Assembly (NCBI RefSeq): GCF_902459555.1
Contig: NZ_CABPSM010000005.1
Location: 1 to 64,000 of the forward strand
Origin: Pandoraea horticolens
GTDB lineage: Bacteria; Pseudomonadota; Gammaproteobacteria; Burkholderiales; Burkholderiaceae
Direction of reading: 5' to 3'
Length of the DNA: 64,000 bases
Numbering within the stretch: position 1 is the first letter of the stretch; the number at the start of each line of letters is the position of its first letter. Positions 10,118-19,823 of the stretch are shown piece after piece. A program made the position numbers and the translations under genes. The notes under the pieces were generated by a model. That model had not been told where the DNA came from and did not search any database. It worked only from the letters and a program-made list of their open reading frames with translations.

Positions 10118-10266
10118 GGGTGCTAGCCCCGCCGGACCGCCCCGGCGCAAGCCTGCATCACAGGGCGTGCACGATCATGGCGTTACGGGAAACAGGGGAA
10201 TTAGGGGAATGACGGCGCGTGGCGAGGTCCGCTGCGCGCTTCTGCTTTTGTGGGCGCCTGCTTGCC

Positions 10267-11112
10267 ATGCTGAACCGAATCGAAGCCACGCTGACCCAAT
10301 TGCGCCCGTCCGAGCGCAAGCTCGCAACCTATGTGCTGGATGCCCCGCGCGAAGTCGTCGATCTGTCGATGAACGAACTTGCCGAGCGCGCCAGCGTCAG
10401 CCAACCCACGATCGCGCGATTCTGTCAGGCAGTCGGATGCAGCGGCTATCGTGAATTCAAGATCCGGCTGGCACAGGGCATCGCGCAAGGGGTGCCGTTC
10501 GTGCATCGCGATGTGCGGCCCGACGAGCCGGTCCCCGGCATCGCGAGCAAGGTACTCGACCGCACCATCGGCAGTCTCATGCAGGTTCGCAACAACCTAT
10601 CGCCGGACAGCATCGGACAAGCCATCGACCTGCTCGCGGGTGCGCGGCGCATCGAGTTCTACGGCGCGGGAGCGTCGGGGATTGCTGCGCTCGACATGCA
10701 GCACAAGTTCTTCCGGCTCGGTGTACCGGCCGTCGCGTACAACGATCCGCACGTCTACGGCATGTCGGCCGCGTTGCTGCGCGAGGGGGATGTGGTGGTG
10801 GCGATCTCCAACACCGGCCGCACGCAGGATCTGCTCGAAGCGGCCCAACTGGCACGCACGGCAGGCGCCAGCGTGATCGCGATTACGCACAGCAACTCGC
10901 CGCTGTCGCGTCTGGCCAGTGTGGCGCTCTTTGCCGATGTCGACGAAGACACCGACGTCTACTCGCCGCTGACGTCGCGCATCGCACATCTGGCCATTGG
11001 CGACGTGCTCGCCGTGGGCATGGCGCTGCGTCTGGGTGAGCGCTTGCCTGCACAACTGGCCCGCGCGAAGGAAGTCATCAATCGCCGCAGAACGACGAAC
11101 GACGGCCGGTAG
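10267..11112 (+). CDS. hexR: HexR-type transcriptional repressor (RpiR family)
   Basis: Repressor of glucose/gluconate catabolism genes, released by KDPG in characterised homologues. The 281-residue protein has an N-terminal RpiR helix-turn-helix (residues ~1-75: MLNRIEATLTQLRPSERK, then SMNELAERASVSQPTIARFCQAVG) and a C-terminal SIS sugar-phosphate domain (~125-260, FYGAGASGIAALD, VVVAISNTGRTQDLLEA). ATG 10267 is chosen because homologues begin at MLxRI; a GTG at 10219 is in frame but adds a Cys/Arg-rich head. Divergent from edd, as in other ED clusters. Confidence 0.93.
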   Translation: MLNRIEATLTQLRPSERKLATYVLDAPREVVDLSMNELAERASVSQPTIARFCQAVGCSGYREFKIRLAQGIAQGVPFVHRDVRPDEPVPGIASKVLDRTIGSLMQVRNNLSPDSIGQAIDLLAGARRIEFYGAGASGIAALDMQHKFFRLGVPAVAYNDPHVYGMSAALLREGDVVVAISNTGRTQDLLEAAQLARTAGASVIAITHSNSPLSRLASVALFADVDEDTDVYSPLTSRIAHLAIGDVLAVGMALRLGERLPAQLARAKEVINRRRTTNDGR

Positions 11113-11166
11113 CGGCAACGGCGGCATTCTCCGCCGCCGTCTCTCGTCGCCTGAGTGCCGCCGGCG

Positions 11167-12150
11167 TTATCCGCGCTGCTGCGCTTGCGGATTCACGACG
11201 TTTTGCAGCGGCTTGCCGGTGAGCGCGGCAATCAGGTTATCCGCCGCGCACGATGCCATCGCGTGACGCGTCTCGTGCGTTGCCGAACCGATGTGCGGCA
11301 ACGCCACCACGTTCTTCATTTTCAGCAACGGCGAATCGACCGGCACCGGCTCGCGTTCGAACACGTCCAGACCGGCCGCGCGCAGATGGCCAGACGCCAG
11401 TGCGTCGACCAGCGCCGCCTCGTCGATCACCATACCGCGCGCCGCGTTGACGAAGATCGCGCCGGGCTTCATCTGCGCGAATTCACGTGCGCCGATCAAA
11501 CGCTCGGTGGCCGGCGACAGCGGCACCAGCGTCACGACAAAATCGGCTTGTGCGAGCAATTCCGGCAACGTCCGGTATTGAGCGCCGTACGCCTGCTCCG
11601 CTGCGTCGTTGCGCGAACGGTTGCTGTACAGCACCTTCATGCCGAATCCGAGCGCCGCGCGACGTGCGACGGCCCCGCCAATGCGCCCCATGCCGACAAT
11701 GCCCAGCGTCTTGCCTTGCACGTCGGTGCCGAAATACTCCTCGCCCAGGCTCGACTTCCAACCGCCTGCCTTCACCAGTTCGGCAAGCTCGACCACCCGC
11801 CGGGCACTCGCCAAGATCAGCGAGAAGACGGTATCCGCCGTGGTCTCGGTGAGCACGTCGGGCGTATTCATCAACACAATGCCTCGGCGCGTGAGATCGG
11901 GCACATCGAACGGATCGTAGCCCACCGAAATGGTGGCCCATGCCTTGAGCTTCGGTGCCGCGTCGAGCAACGCCGGCGTCACGTTCATGCCCACGCCGAT
12001 GGCGCCGTCGGCGCAATGCAGCGCCGCCGCGAATTCCGCCCGGTTGCCGTCGTTCACTCCCTTGAATTCGGTGAGCGTGAATGCCTCCACCAATCGCGCA
12101 CGCACGTCTGGCGGCACGCCCTTGTACAACACGACTTCCGGACGACTCAT
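11167..12150 (-). CDS. 2-hydroxyacid dehydrogenase, 2-ketogluconate/glyoxylate reductase type (GhrB/TkrA)
   Basis: NAD(P)H-dependent D-isomer-specific 2-hydroxyacid dehydrogenase. Shows the Rossmann motif GIVGMGRIGGAVARRA (~148), NAARGMVIDEAAL (~232), the catalytic Arg/Glu/His set with PHIGSAT near residue 285, and 327 residues, normal for the family. ATG 12150 has AGGAG 8 bases upstream; the longer open frame to 12321 is unlikely. Its position next to hexR-edd-eda-gntPK suggests reduction of 2-ketogluconate to gluconate; glyoxylate or hydroxypyruvate are alternatives. It converges on hexR with a short GC-rich dyad between them. Confidence 0.85.
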   Translation of the reverse strand: MSRPEVVLYKGVPPDVRARLVEAFTLTEFKGVNDGNRAEFAAALHCADGAIGVGMNVTPALLDAAPKLKAWATISVGYDPFDVPDLTRRGIVLMNTPDVLTETTADTVFSLILASARRVVELAELVKAGGWKSSLGEEYFGTDVQGKTLGIVGMGRIGGAVARRAALGFGMKVLYSNRSRNDAAEQAYGAQYRTLPELLAQADFVVTLVPLSPATERLIGAREFAQMKPGAIFVNAARGMVIDEAALVDALASGHLRAAGLDVFEREPVPVDSPLLKMKNVVALPHIGSATHETRHAMASCAADNLIAALTGKPLQNVVNPQAQQRG

Positions 12151-12220
12151 CCTGTTCACTCCTGGGGGGTTGCCGCCGCCGGCACCCGCCGGCGGCAGAC
12201 GAAATGATCGGCTTGCCGGT

Positions 12221-12841
12221 TCAGCGCTTTGCGAGACGCGCTTCGGCAAAAGCCCGTTCGAGAAAGTCGAGGCGGTCCTGCCCCCAATAGGGCTGGCCCT
12301 CGAAGACGAACCACGGCGCACCGAACACGCCCGCGCTCGCGGCTTCTTCGGTATTGGCGTCGTACGCCGCCTCTACGCTCGCGCCGTTCGACGCCGCGAG
12401 CAGCGACTTGCCGTCGAGCGACAGGCTCTCGGCAATGGCTTGCAGCGTGGCGTCGTCGGCGATGTTACGCTCCTCGGCCCAGAGCGCCTTCGAGATGGCG
12501 GCCGACAGGTCGAGCGCCTTGTCCGTGCCGTGCGCGAGTTGCGTGGCGATGAGCAAACGCGCGGCCGGATCGCCCGCCACCGGAAAGAACTTCGGTTGCA
12601 AGTTGAGGGGCACGCCCAGGTACTTCGACCAGCGCGCGAGTTCGACCAGGCGATACGCCTGCCGTTGTGGTGTGCGCTTGGCCAGCGGCAGCCCGCCCGA
12701 GCCCGCGAAGATTCGTCCGAGATCGATCGGCTTGAACTGAATCCGTACGCCATAGCGACGCGCCAGTTCGACGAAGCGTGCGTGCCCCATGTACACAAAA
12801 GGCGACGGCGGCGCCACAAAATATTCGCAGGTCAAACTCAC
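12221..12841 (-). CDS. 2-hydroxychromene-2-carboxylate isomerase family protein (DsbA-like/kappa GST)
   Basis: Thioredoxin-fold protein of the HCCA isomerase family, which uses glutathione. The start EYFVAPPSPFVYMGHARF holds the serine that replaces the CxxC cysteine in this family; AGVFGAPWFVFEGQPYWGQDRL near the C-terminus is the cis-proline and substrate-facing segment. 206 residues is typical. It lies 70 bases upstream of the 2-hydroxyacid dehydrogenase on the same strand. No aromatic-degradation genes are nearby, so a naphthalene-pathway role is unlikely; general GSH-dependent chemistry is more plausible. Confidence 0.82.
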   Translation of the reverse strand: MSLTCEYFVAPPSPFVYMGHARFVELARRYGVRIQFKPIDLGRIFAGSGGLPLAKRTPQRQAYRLVELARWSKYLGVPLNLQPKFFPVAGDPAARLLIATQLAHGTDKALDLSAAISKALWAEERNIADDATLQAIAESLSLDGKSLLAASNGASVEAAYDANTEEAASAGVFGAPWFVFEGQPYWGQDRLDFLERAFAEARLAKR

Positions 12842-12930
12842 AGCAGACTCCTCCGGGCTATCGGTAGTCGGCGCTTATGCGCAGCGCTCGAATTGCGTAA
12901 CGATGTGTGCGGAATCGATGAAGGGGGACG

Positions 12931-13347
12931 TCAGAACGGTTTGACAACCGCGAGGATCACCGCGGCCAGCAATCCGAGCACCGGGAATTCGTTGAAATAG
13001 CGATACCAGCGATGCGAATGCGTGTTGCGGCCAGTCTCGAACTTGCGCAGCAGACGGCCGCACGCATGGTGATAGCCCAACAGCAACACCACGATCAGCA
13101 ACTTGGCGTGCAACCAGCCGCCGTAGCGTCCGATACCGTAATACAGCCAGAGGATCAGTCCGAAAGCGAGGGCAGGCACCGCGAGTATCGTCATGAAGCG
13201 ATACAGCTTGCGCGCCATGAGCAACAGACGTTGCGTGGCGGCGGCGTCGCTCTCCATCGCGAGGTTGACGAAGATGCGCGGCAGATAGAACAGACCGGCG
13301 AACCACGAGGCGACGAAAACGATGTGAAGCGATTTGATCCAGAGCAT
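12931..13347 (-). CDS. hemJ: HemJ-type protoporphyrinogen oxidase (CopD/UPF0093 family)
   Basis: Inner-membrane protein of 138 residues with four hydrophobic helices. MLWIKSLHIVFVASWFAGLFYLPR contains the conserved helix-1 histidine and the WFAG/FYLPR segment; KLYRFMT, WLHAKLLIVVLLLGYHH and RWYRYFNEFPVL are family landmarks. HemJ oxidises protoporphyrinogen IX in haem synthesis in bacteria lacking HemG/HemY. ATG 13347 gives the normal family length; the longer frame to 13491 runs into non-conserved sequence. Confidence 0.88.
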   Translation of the reverse strand: MLWIKSLHIVFVASWFAGLFYLPRIFVNLAMESDAAATQRLLLMARKLYRFMTILAVPALAFGLILWLYYGIGRYGGWLHAKLLIVVLLLGYHHACGRLLRKFETGRNTHSHRWYRYFNEFPVLGLLAAVILAVVKPF

Positions 13348-13646
13348 CGGGGAGAGCGGCCCGCACGCAGGCCGTCGGATATTTTGAATAGCAAACAATG
13401 TACAACAATCTGCCGTGTCGCGATGTGCAGCACCCAGCGCCTTCGCGCGTGGAACCTGCGGCATATCGACGCGACCGGGCGAGCGCGCCAATCAGGCTTC
13501 GCAAGGCAACGCATCGACGCAGGACATTGGCGCGTCTCACCCGACGAAACACGACTTCGGCGACGCCTCCGCCCGGCTGTGCCAGAATACGGGCCATATT
13601 GGCTTCTTTGCCCGAATCGGTCTGTACGCCGATCATTGGCCCCCGC
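13348..13646. other. Intergenic gap between divergent hemJ and ruvC
   Basis: About 300 bases without a supportable gene. The hemJ-proximal part (13380-13410) is AT-rich and may hold the hemJ promoter; the ruvC side is GC-rich with no clear promoter. No terminator or repeat seen. Confidence 0.5.
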
Positions 13647-14189
13647 ATGAGAATTCTTGGCATCGACCCCGGGCTGCGTGTCACCGGCTTTGGCGTGCTC
13701 GAAAAGCACGGCAGCCGTCTGCAGTATGTGACCAGTGGCGTCATCCGCACCGGCGAAGGCACGCTGCCCGCGCGGCTGCGCATCATCTTCGAAGGCGTGG
13801 CGGAACTGGTCGACACTTACCGGCCCGATCAGGCCGCCGTCGAAAAAGTGTTCGTCAACGTCAACCCGCAATCCACGCTGCTGCTCGGGCAGGCGCGCGG
13901 TGCGGCCATTACCGCGCTGTCGGTCGGCGGGCTCGAAGTCTTCGAGTACACGCCGATGCAGCTCAAGCAGGCAGTGGTCGGCTACGGGCGCGCCCGCAAG
14001 GAACAGGTGCAGGAGATGGTCGCACGCCTGCTCACACTCACCGGCACGCCGGGCAAGGACGCGTCCGATGCGTTGGGGGTGGCCATCTGTCACGCGCACA
14101 GCGGCGAGACTTACGCGGCGCTGGCCGAGGTCTCCCCCGCCCTCGCGGCCAAGGGCCTGCGCGTGCGGCGCGGACGCCTGATCGGCTGA
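13647..14189 (+). CDS. ruvC: Crossover junction endodeoxyribonuclease RuvC
   Basis: Resolves Holliday junctions by paired nicks together with RuvAB. The acidic catalytic set is visible: Asp in [16 protein letters not shown] (residue 7), Glu in AAVEKVFVN (~66), and the Asp pair in [16 protein letters not shown] (~138-141). 180 residues, normal length. ATG 13647 is chosen since it places IDPG at the N-terminus; an open frame to 13398 is non-homologous. Directly followed by ruvB, with no ruvA between them. Confidence 0.97.
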   Translation: MRILGIDPGLRVTGFGVLEKHGSRLQYVTSGVIRTGEGTLPARLRIIFEGVAELVDTYRPDQAAVEKVFVNVNPQSTLLLGQARGAAITALSVGGLEVFEYTPMQLKQAVVGYGRARKEQVQEMVARLLTLTGTPGKDASDALGVAICHAHSGETYAALAEVSPALAAKGLRVRRGRLIG

Positions 14190-14257
14190 GCACCGCCCCC
14201 CGTCGGGCATCGTAGGAAATCCCGTCGCCCGGCCCCGGCAAGCGACGTCCGAAGCGC

Positions 14258-14263
14258 TACAAT
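14258..14263 (+). promoter_or_regulatory. -10-like TACAAT immediately before ruvB
   Basis: TACAAT ends only 6 bases before the ruvB ATG. If used, transcription would begin on or next to the start codon and ruvB would be leaderless; no Shine-Dalgarno is visible. The -35 is poor (CCGGCA, 17-bp spacer). Confidence 0.35.
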
Positions 14264-14269
14264 GCAGCC

Positions 14270-15340
14270 ATGATCGAAACCGACAAACTCGCCGCCGAGC
14301 GCATCATTGCGCCCACCCCGGTCTCGCCCAACGAAGAAGCCTTCGAGCGCGCGCTGCGCCCCAAGCTGCTCGACGAATACGTCGGTCAGCGCAAGGTGCG
14401 CGAGCAGTTGGAGATCTTCATCGAGGCGGCTCGGAACCGCTCGGAACCGCTCGACCACGTGCTGCTGTTCGGGCCGCCGGGTCTGGGCAAGACGACGCTC
14501 GCCCACATCATCGCCCGCGAAATGGGCGTGCACCTGCGCCAGACGTCCGGTCCCGTGCTCGAGCGTCCGGGCGACCTCGCTGCGCTGCTGACCAACCTCG
14601 AAGCCAACGACGTGCTGTTCATCGACGAAATTCACCGGCTCTCACCGGTCGTCGAGGAAATTCTGTATCCGGCGCTCGAGGACTATCAGATCGACATCAT
14701 GATCGGCGAAGGACCGGCCGCGCGCAGCGTCAAGCTCGATCTGCAACCGTTCACCCTTGTCGGTGCCACCACGCGCGCCGGCATGTTGACGAATCCGCTG
14801 CGCGACCGTTTCGGGATCGTAGCGCGTCTCGAGTTCTATTCGGCCGAAGAACTGGCGGGTATCGTGCGCCGCTCCGCCAGCCTGCTCGGCGCGGTCATTG
14901 CCGACGACGGCGCCTTTGAGATCGCCCGCCGTGCGCGCGGCACGCCGCGTATCGCCAACCGCTTGCTGCGGCGTGTGCGCGATTTCGCCGAAGTGAAGGC
15001 CGACGGGCGCATTACCGCCGCCGTCGCCGACGCCGCCCTGGTAATGCTCGACGTCGACTCGGTCGGCTTCGACGTGATGGACCGCAAACTGCTCGAAGCC
15101 GTGCTCCACAAGTTCGACGGTGGGCCGGTAGGCGTGGACAACCTCGCCGCCGCCATCGGCGAAGAGCGCGACACCATCGAAGACGTGATCGAGCCGTACC
15201 TGATTCAGCAGGGCTTCCTGCAACGCACACCGCGCGGACGCGTCGCCACCCTCGCGGCGTTCCGTCACTTCGGCGTGAGCGCTCTCGGCAGCGCGCCGGA
15301 AAGCGGCTCGCTCTGGTCCCCGGACGTCACCGGCAAGTGA
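14270..15340 (+). CDS. ruvB: Holliday junction branch-migration helicase RuvB
   Basis: AAA+ motor that drives branch migration. Walker A is [10 protein letters not shown] (~68-77), Walker B is [10 protein letters not shown] (~118), sensor 1 is LVGATTRAG (~163), arginine finger region NPLRDRFGI (~171), and the C-terminal winged helix ends at ~335. 356 residues. It lies 80 bases after ruvC; the ruvA gene that normally precedes it in this order is not present. Active RuvB needs RuvA, so ruvA should be elsewhere in the genome. Confidence 0.98.
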   Translation: MIETDKLAAERIIAPTPVSPNEEAFERALRPKLLDEYVGQRKVREQLEIFIEAARNRSEPLDHVLLFGPPGLGKTTLAHIIAREMGVHLRQTSGPVLERPGDLAALLTNLEANDVLFIDEIHRLSPVVEEILYPALEDYQIDIMIGEGPAARSVKLDLQPFTLVGATTRAGMLTNPLRDRFGIVARLEFYSAEELAGIVRRSASLLGAVIADDGAFEIARRARGTPRIANRLLRRVRDFAEVKADGRITAAVADAALVMLDVDSVGFDVMDRKLLEAVLHKFDGGPVGVDNLAAAIGEERDTIEDVIEPYLIQQGFLQRTPRGRVATLAAFRHFGVSALGSAPESGSLWSPDVTGK

Positions 15341-15370
15341 CGCCCGCCGTCACGTCACGCTGAAAGACGT

Positions 15371-16357
15371 ATGTCCTCGCACGACGACCTCCCGACGCCC
15401 CCTCCGGCAACGCCTCTGCGGCCTGCCGGACCGGTGACAGGCGTGTCGGGACACGTGCGGCATGCCATCGCGATGCGGCTGGTGAGCCTGACGTCGGGCC
15501 CCGGCGCACCGCGTCTTAACTACGACACCCCGGCGGGCGATCCCGGCCTGTTTGGCCCCGATGCCGCCTGCTGGCACGTGCACGGCGACTTCACCTCGAT
15601 GATGATCGGTGGGATCAGCGCACTGCTGATGCAGTCGCTGCATCCGCTTGCGATGGCCGGCGTCTGGGATCATTCGACCTTCCGGCAGGACGTGATCGGC
15701 CGTCTGCGCCGCACGGCGACGTTCATTGGCGGCACGACGTTCGGCAACACTGCCGACGCCGAAGCGCTGCTCGAACGTGTGCGGCGCATCCACTTGAAGG
15801 TCACGGGCACCGCGCCCGATGGCCGCCCCTATGCCGCTTACGATCCCGAGTTGCTGACGTGGGTCCATGTGGCGGAGACGTCGAGCTTTCTGCGCAGCTA
15901 TCTCGTCTACAAGAATCCGGGGTTCGCGCGCAGCGAGCAGGACCGTTACTACGCGGAAGTCTCGCGCATTGCCGTGGCGCTTGGTGCACGTGATGTGCCG
16001 ATGAGTGTGTCGCAGATCGATGAATATCTCGCCACGATGCGTCCTGCGTTGTGCGCGAGCGAACGCACCGAAGAAGTCGTGCATGTATTGCGCAACTTGC
16101 CTGCGCCGTTCGCAGGTGCGCGTATATTCAGCGGGTTATTGTTCCGCGCAGGTATCGATCTGTTACCGGACTGGTCGCAGGCGATGCTCGGACTCGAAGC
16201 ACAGTCGATGGTGCGCCGTCTCACGGTGCGGCCTGCCGTGCGTCACATGGCGCAGGTTGCGCGCTGGTCGATGCGAAACAGCGTGGCTCACCGGGCGCGA
16301 CGCCGTGCGTTGGCCACCCCCGATGTCGCCGTCGTGCAGCCGTCGCTGGAGCGCTAA
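15371..16357 (+). CDS. MpaB/rubber-oxygenase-like protein (DUF2236)
   Basis: Predicted haem-dependent oxygenase-like protein of 328 residues. Family landmarks: DSRTC-type entry replaced here by MIGGISALLMQSLHPLAMAGVWDHS (~78-102, with the conserved HP.A..G), RRTATFIGGTTFG (~115), and WVHVAETSSFLRSYLVY (~160), containing the conserved His. It starts 30 bases after ruvB with GAAAGA before the ATG and may be read through from it. Physiological substrate unknown; family members include fungal MpaB and latex-clearing protein. Confidence 0.82.
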   Translation: MSSHDDLPTPPPATPLRPAGPVTGVSGHVRHAIAMRLVSLTSGPGAPRLNYDTPAGDPGLFGPDAACWHVHGDFTSMMIGGISALLMQSLHPLAMAGVWDHSTFRQDVIGRLRRTATFIGGTTFGNTADAEALLERVRRIHLKVTGTAPDGRPYAAYDPELLTWVHVAETSSFLRSYLVYKNPGFARSEQDRYYAEVSRIAVALGARDVPMSVSQIDEYLATMRPALCASERTEEVVHVLRNLPAPFAGARIFSGLLFRAGIDLLPDWSQAMLGLEAQSMVRRLTVRPAVRHMAQVARWSMRNSVAHRARRRALATPDVAVVQPSLER

Positions 16358-16431
16358 GCGCGTGCGTCGGAAGGCCATTGCGGCTGTTACACCGTTACGC
16401 TGGCACGCAGGAAAAACGTCGAGCGGATGTC

Positions 16432-17148
16432 CTACACCACGCGCGGGTCCACGCGATCCGTCGCGCAGGCATGAACATCGGCCGGCTTGTCGTTGTTTTC
16501 GTCGCGCGCCGCGTCGTCCAGATGCGTGACATCTCCCCAGCTCAACACATGCCAACGCGCGCCGCCGTATGCCAGACGATTCACGCTCGCATTGAGCAAC
16601 GGATAGGAACGCGGCTCGGACAATGCGAGCCCCGTCGCCAGCCGATAGCAGCAGTCGAGCACGCCGCCATGTGCTACCAGCGCCAGATGCTGGCCCGTGT
16701 ACTCGCGCACAAGTTGTACGACGAAATCCGTGATGCGCGTGTAGAAACCCCGTGTCGACTCGCCACCGGGAATCACGAAATCGGGATCGCGGCTCTGCCA
16801 GCGCGAATACTCCTGCGGAAATGCCGTCTGAATCTCGTCGGGCACGCGGGTTTCGAAGATCCCGTAGTGACGCTCCCTCAGACTGGCCGTGCGCACGAGC
16901 GGCAAACCGCAAGCATGGGCGACGGGCGCCGCCGTCTGCGCCGCGCGCTGCAAATCGCTCGTGAGCACGTGGTCGAACACGTGCCCGTGCGCCGCAACCT
17001 CGCGTGCGATACGCTCCCCCAGCAAGACCGCCTGACGCTCGCCCTCCGTCGACAGCGCAATGTCCGTGTGTCCCTGAACCCGTTTGACGCGGTTCCAGTC
17101 GGTCTCGCCGTGGCGAATCAAAGTGAGGGTAGTGGTCGTGCCGGTCAT
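16432..17148 (-). CDS. gpmB: Histidine phosphatase family protein
   Basis: Phosphoglycerate-mutase-like phosphatase. LTLIRHGETDWN (residues ~8-19) carries the catalytic His in the RHGE motif; SDLQRAAQTA (~64), SLRERHYGIFETR (~88), and LVAHGGVLDCC (~160) with the second His are the standard set. 238 residues. It lies convergent to the MpaB-like gene and 56 bases from ybhB. The gpmB label follows local convention; the actual substrate is not known. Confidence 0.88.
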   Translation of the reverse strand: MTGTTTTLTLIRHGETDWNRVKRVQGHTDIALSTEGERQAVLLGERIAREVAAHGHVFDHVLTSDLQRAAQTAAPVAHACGLPLVRTASLRERHYGIFETRVPDEIQTAFPQEYSRWQSRDPDFVIPGGESTRGFYTRITDFVVQLVREYTGQHLALVAHGGVLDCCYRLATGLALSEPRSYPLLNASVNRLAYGGARWHVLSWGDVTHLDDAARDENNDKPADVHACATDRVDPRVV

Positions 17149-17204
17149 CGGTGCGAATGCGTTTTGCGCGAGTCCAGAGGAAACGGGAGGCAGGCGGCGC
17201 GCCG

Positions 17205-17831
17205 TCAGGCTACCTTCGGGTTAAGCGTGTAGGTACCGGTCACGCTGCCACTGCCGAGCACGTGCGGCTTGATCGCCGCGAGCACGTCGTCGCCACCGAA
17301 GCGGCCTTCGAGCGGTACGCGAGCGATGTCCAGCGCATACACGGTGAAGTGGTAGTGGTGCACGATCGTGTCGTTCCACGGCGGGCACGGGCCGTCGTAG
17401 CCGTAGTAATCGCCCTTCATGCCCTCGTCGCCCGCAAACCATGCCGTGTAGTCGTTCACGCCATGGCGCATGCCGTCGAGCGCGTCCGGACCAAACTTGC
17501 CGCGCGGTGTAACGTGATTGCTGTGGCTTGCCGCCGGGATCTCGGAGACCGATGCCGGCACGTCAACGAGTACCCAGTGATAGAAATCGACGCGCGGCAG
17601 GTCTGCCGGCACTTCGCAGCCTTCCTTGTTGACGTCGTCCCCCTGACTCGGCACGTCGCTGTCGGTGCAGATCACGACAAACGAACGCGTACCGGCGGGC
17701 ACGTCGGACCAGGTCAGATGGGGATTCTTGTTCTGCGACAGCGCGACGTGCGACTGCGCATCCGGTTTGCCGAAGGCGAACTGTGCATCCATTGCTGCAT
17801 TGTCGGCGAACGAGTCACTCCAGACTTTCAT
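17205..17831 (-). CDS. YbhB/YbcL family Raf kinase inhibitor-like protein (PEBP fold)
   Basis: Phosphatidylethanolamine-binding-like protein of 208 residues. Landmarks: NPHLTWSDVPAGTRSFVVICTDSDVPSQ (~33-60) matching the conserved DPDAP-type ligand site, YHWVLVDVP (~84), and YDGPCPPWNDTIVHHYHFTVYALD (~144-167), the GP.PP...HHY motif. No signal peptide. Bacterial role unknown. It lies 161 bases downstream of dtd on the same strand; a GGCGCC inverted repeat (17958-17973) lies in that gap. Confidence 0.9.
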   Translation of the reverse strand: MKVWSDSFADNAAMDAQFAFGKPDAQSHVALSQNKNPHLTWSDVPAGTRSFVVICTDSDVPSQGDDVNKEGCEVPADLPRVDFYHWVLVDVPASVSEIPAASHSNHVTPRGKFGPDALDGMRHGVNDYTAWFAGDEGMKGDYYGYDGPCPPWNDTIVHHYHFTVYALDIARVPLEGRFGGDDVLAAIKPHVLGSGSVTGTYTLNPKVA

Positions 17832-17992
17832 CAGATTCTCCCAAGCATTGATATTTCGGAACCCAACGACGGTATCACACCGATGCGAATCGCGCGCGAT
17901 GGGTCCTACACATCAGGACGATTCCGAGCGATTTTCGGGATAAGCCTGGTGGCGCGGGCGGCGCCGTCTGGCGCCGTGCCGCCGCAAAAGGC

Positions 17993-18460
17993 TTAAACGG
18001 CGTCGGGGCGCGTCTGAAGCCAGAACGTGACCGGTCCGTCATTCACGAGCGAGACGCGCATGTATGCGCCAAACTCGCCCGTTTCCACGATGGGATGGCG
18101 CGCGCGCGCCTGCGTCACGAAATGATCGAAGAGTCGCTTGCCGTCGGCCGGACTCGCCGCCGGGGTGAAACTCGGGCGGGTGCCGCTGTTGGTGTCGGCG
18201 GCCAGCGTGAACTGCGAGACGAGCAGCAAACCACCCGCCGCCCCGTTCCCGTCGAGGCTCGACACGCTGCGGTTCATCTTGCCCGCCTCGTCCGGGAACA
18301 CGCGATAGCTGAGCAGCTTCGCCAGCAACTTGTCAGCACTCGCCTCGGTGTCGCCGCGTTCGGCGCACACCAGCGCGAGCAGGCCCGGGCCGATGACACC
18401 GACCGTGCGGCCATCGACCGTTACCGAGGCCTCGAGCACACGTTGGATGAGCGCAATCAT
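17993..18460 (-). CDS. dtd: D-aminoacyl-tRNA deacylase
   Basis: Hydrolyses D-aminoacyl-tRNAs (and Gly-tRNA-Ala), protecting translation. 155 residues; the SQFTLAAD motif with catalytic-site Ser/Gln/Thr (~83) and the cross-dimer motif NDGPVTFWL near the C-terminus are both intact. MIALIQRV at the N-terminus is family-typical. It lies 49 bases downstream of tyrS; pairing with TyrRS makes sense, as D-Tyr is the classical substrate. Confidence 0.96.
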   Translation of the reverse strand: MIALIQRVLEASVTVDGRTVGVIGPGLLALVCAERGDTEASADKLLAKLLSYRVFPDEAGKMNRSVSSLDGNGAAGGLLLVSQFTLAADTNSGTRPSFTPAASPADGKRLFDHFVTQARARHPIVETGEFGAYMRVSLVNDGPVTFWLQTRPDAV

Positions 18461-18509
18461 CGCGAGCGATTCATCATGTACGGCAGCGGGAACATCGGGC
18501 CGGCGACGC

Positions 18510-19754
18510 TCAGGCGAGCGTCACGCGGGCGAAGCGGCGCTTGCCGACTTGCACGACATAGCTGCCGGCATCGATCTTCACGCCCTTGTCGGACACGGCC
18601 TCGCCATCGATGCGCACACCGCCCTGCTCGATGTTGCGGTTGGCTTCCGACGTCGACGGCACCAGCCCCGCCTGCTTGAGCAGTTGTGCGATGCCCAGCG
18701 GCGCGCCGTCGAGCGAAACTTCCGGAATATCGTCCGGCACGCCGCCCCTGGCGCGGGCGTTGAAATCCTCAAGTGCGTGCTCGGCGTCGGCCTGCGAGTG
18801 GAAACGCGCCACGATCTCTTGCGCGAGCAGCACCTTCACGTCGCGTGGATTGCGCCCGCCTTCGACGTCCTTGCGCAGTTGGGCAATCTCTTCGAGCGAA
18901 CGGAACGAGAGCAGCTCATAGTAGCGCCACATCAGATCGTCCGAGATGCTCATGAGCTTGCCGAACATTTCGCTCGGCTTCTCGCTGATGCCCACGTAGT
19001 TGCCCTTGGACTTCGACATCTTCTCGATACCGTCCAGCCCTTCGAGCAGCGGCATCGTCAGAATGCACTGCGGCTCCTGACCGTACTGCTTTTGCAGTTC
19101 GCGGCCCACGAGCAGGTTGAACTTCTGGTCCGTACCGCCCAACTCCAGATCCGACTCCAGTGCCACCGAGTCGTAGCCCTGCATGAGCGGGTAGAGGAAT
19201 TCGTGGATGGCGATGGGCACACCGCCCTGGAAGCGCCTCGTGAAATCTTCGCGCTCGAGCATGCGCGCCATGGTGTAGCGCGACGCGAGCTTGATCATGC
19301 CGTCGGCACCCAGCTTCATCGACCATTCGCTGTTGTAGCGGATTTCGGTCTTGTTGCGGTCCAGCACGAGTGCGGCCTGCTCGAAATAGGTCTTGGCGTT
19401 CGACTCGATCTGCTCGCGCGTGAGCGGCGGGCGCGTACTGTTGCGGCCCGACGGGTCGCCGATCAGCGAGGTGAAATCGCCGATCAGGAAAATGACCGTG
19501 TGCCCCAGATCCTGCAACTGACGCATCTTGTTGAGCACCACGGTATGACCGATGTGGATGTCGGGCGCCGTCGGGTCGAGCCCCAACTTGATGCGCAGCG
19601 GCTTGCCGGTCGCTTCGCTGCGCGCCAGCTTCTGCAGGAACTCCTCTTCCACGAGAAGCTCGTCGCAACCGCGCTTGGCGATCGCCAGAGCGGCCCGCGT
19701 GGCGTCGGTCACGGGGTACTTCTTTTCCGATGTGAGTACGTGTTCACTTGTCAT
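18510..19754 (-). CDS. tyrS: Tyrosyl-tRNA synthetase
   Basis: Charges tRNA-Tyr. Class I signature HIGH in [11 protein letters not shown] (~67), KMSKS in [14 protein letters not shown] (~243), and a C-terminal S4 RNA-binding domain (~350-414). At 414 residues it is of the longer TyrRS branch. The ATG at 19754 follows no strong ribosome site. Likely first gene of a tyrS-dtd-ybhB run on the minus strand, divergent from the M23 peptidase gene. Confidence 0.97.
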   Translation of the reverse strand: MTSEHVLTSEKKYPVTDATRAALAIAKRGCDELLVEEEFLQKLARSEATGKPLRIKLGLDPTAPDIHIGHTVVLNKMRQLQDLGHTVIFLIGDFTSLIGDPSGRNSTRPPLTREQIESNAKTYFEQAALVLDRNKTEIRYNSEWSMKLGADGMIKLASRYTMARMLEREDFTRRFQGGVPIAIHEFLYPLMQGYDSVALESDLELGGTDQKFNLLVGRELQKQYGQEPQCILTMPLLEGLDGIEKMSKSKGNYVGISEKPSEMFGKLMSISDDLMWRYYELLSFRSLEEIAQLRKDVEGGRNPRDVKVLLAQEIVARFHSQADAEHALEDFNARARGGVPDDIPEVSLDGAPLGIAQLLKQAGLVPSTSEANRNIEQGGVRIDGEAVSDKGVKIDAGSYVVQVGKRRFARVTLA

Positions 19755-19823
19755 AACATCATTGTCCAGACTGGTTCAGGGTTTCCCTTAGCCAGCCAGT
19801 AAAGGCGGAGGCAGCGGCGGGTC

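Noticed and set aside
11119-11136. CGGCGG/CCGCCG hairpin between hexR and the reductase gene as terminator
   Set aside because: Short stem with no T tract on either strand; left as unassigned.
12221-12841. HCCA isomerase as part of a naphthalene-degradation pathway
   Set aside because: No ring-oxygenase, dehydrogenase or aldolase genes nearby; family membership alone does not support it.
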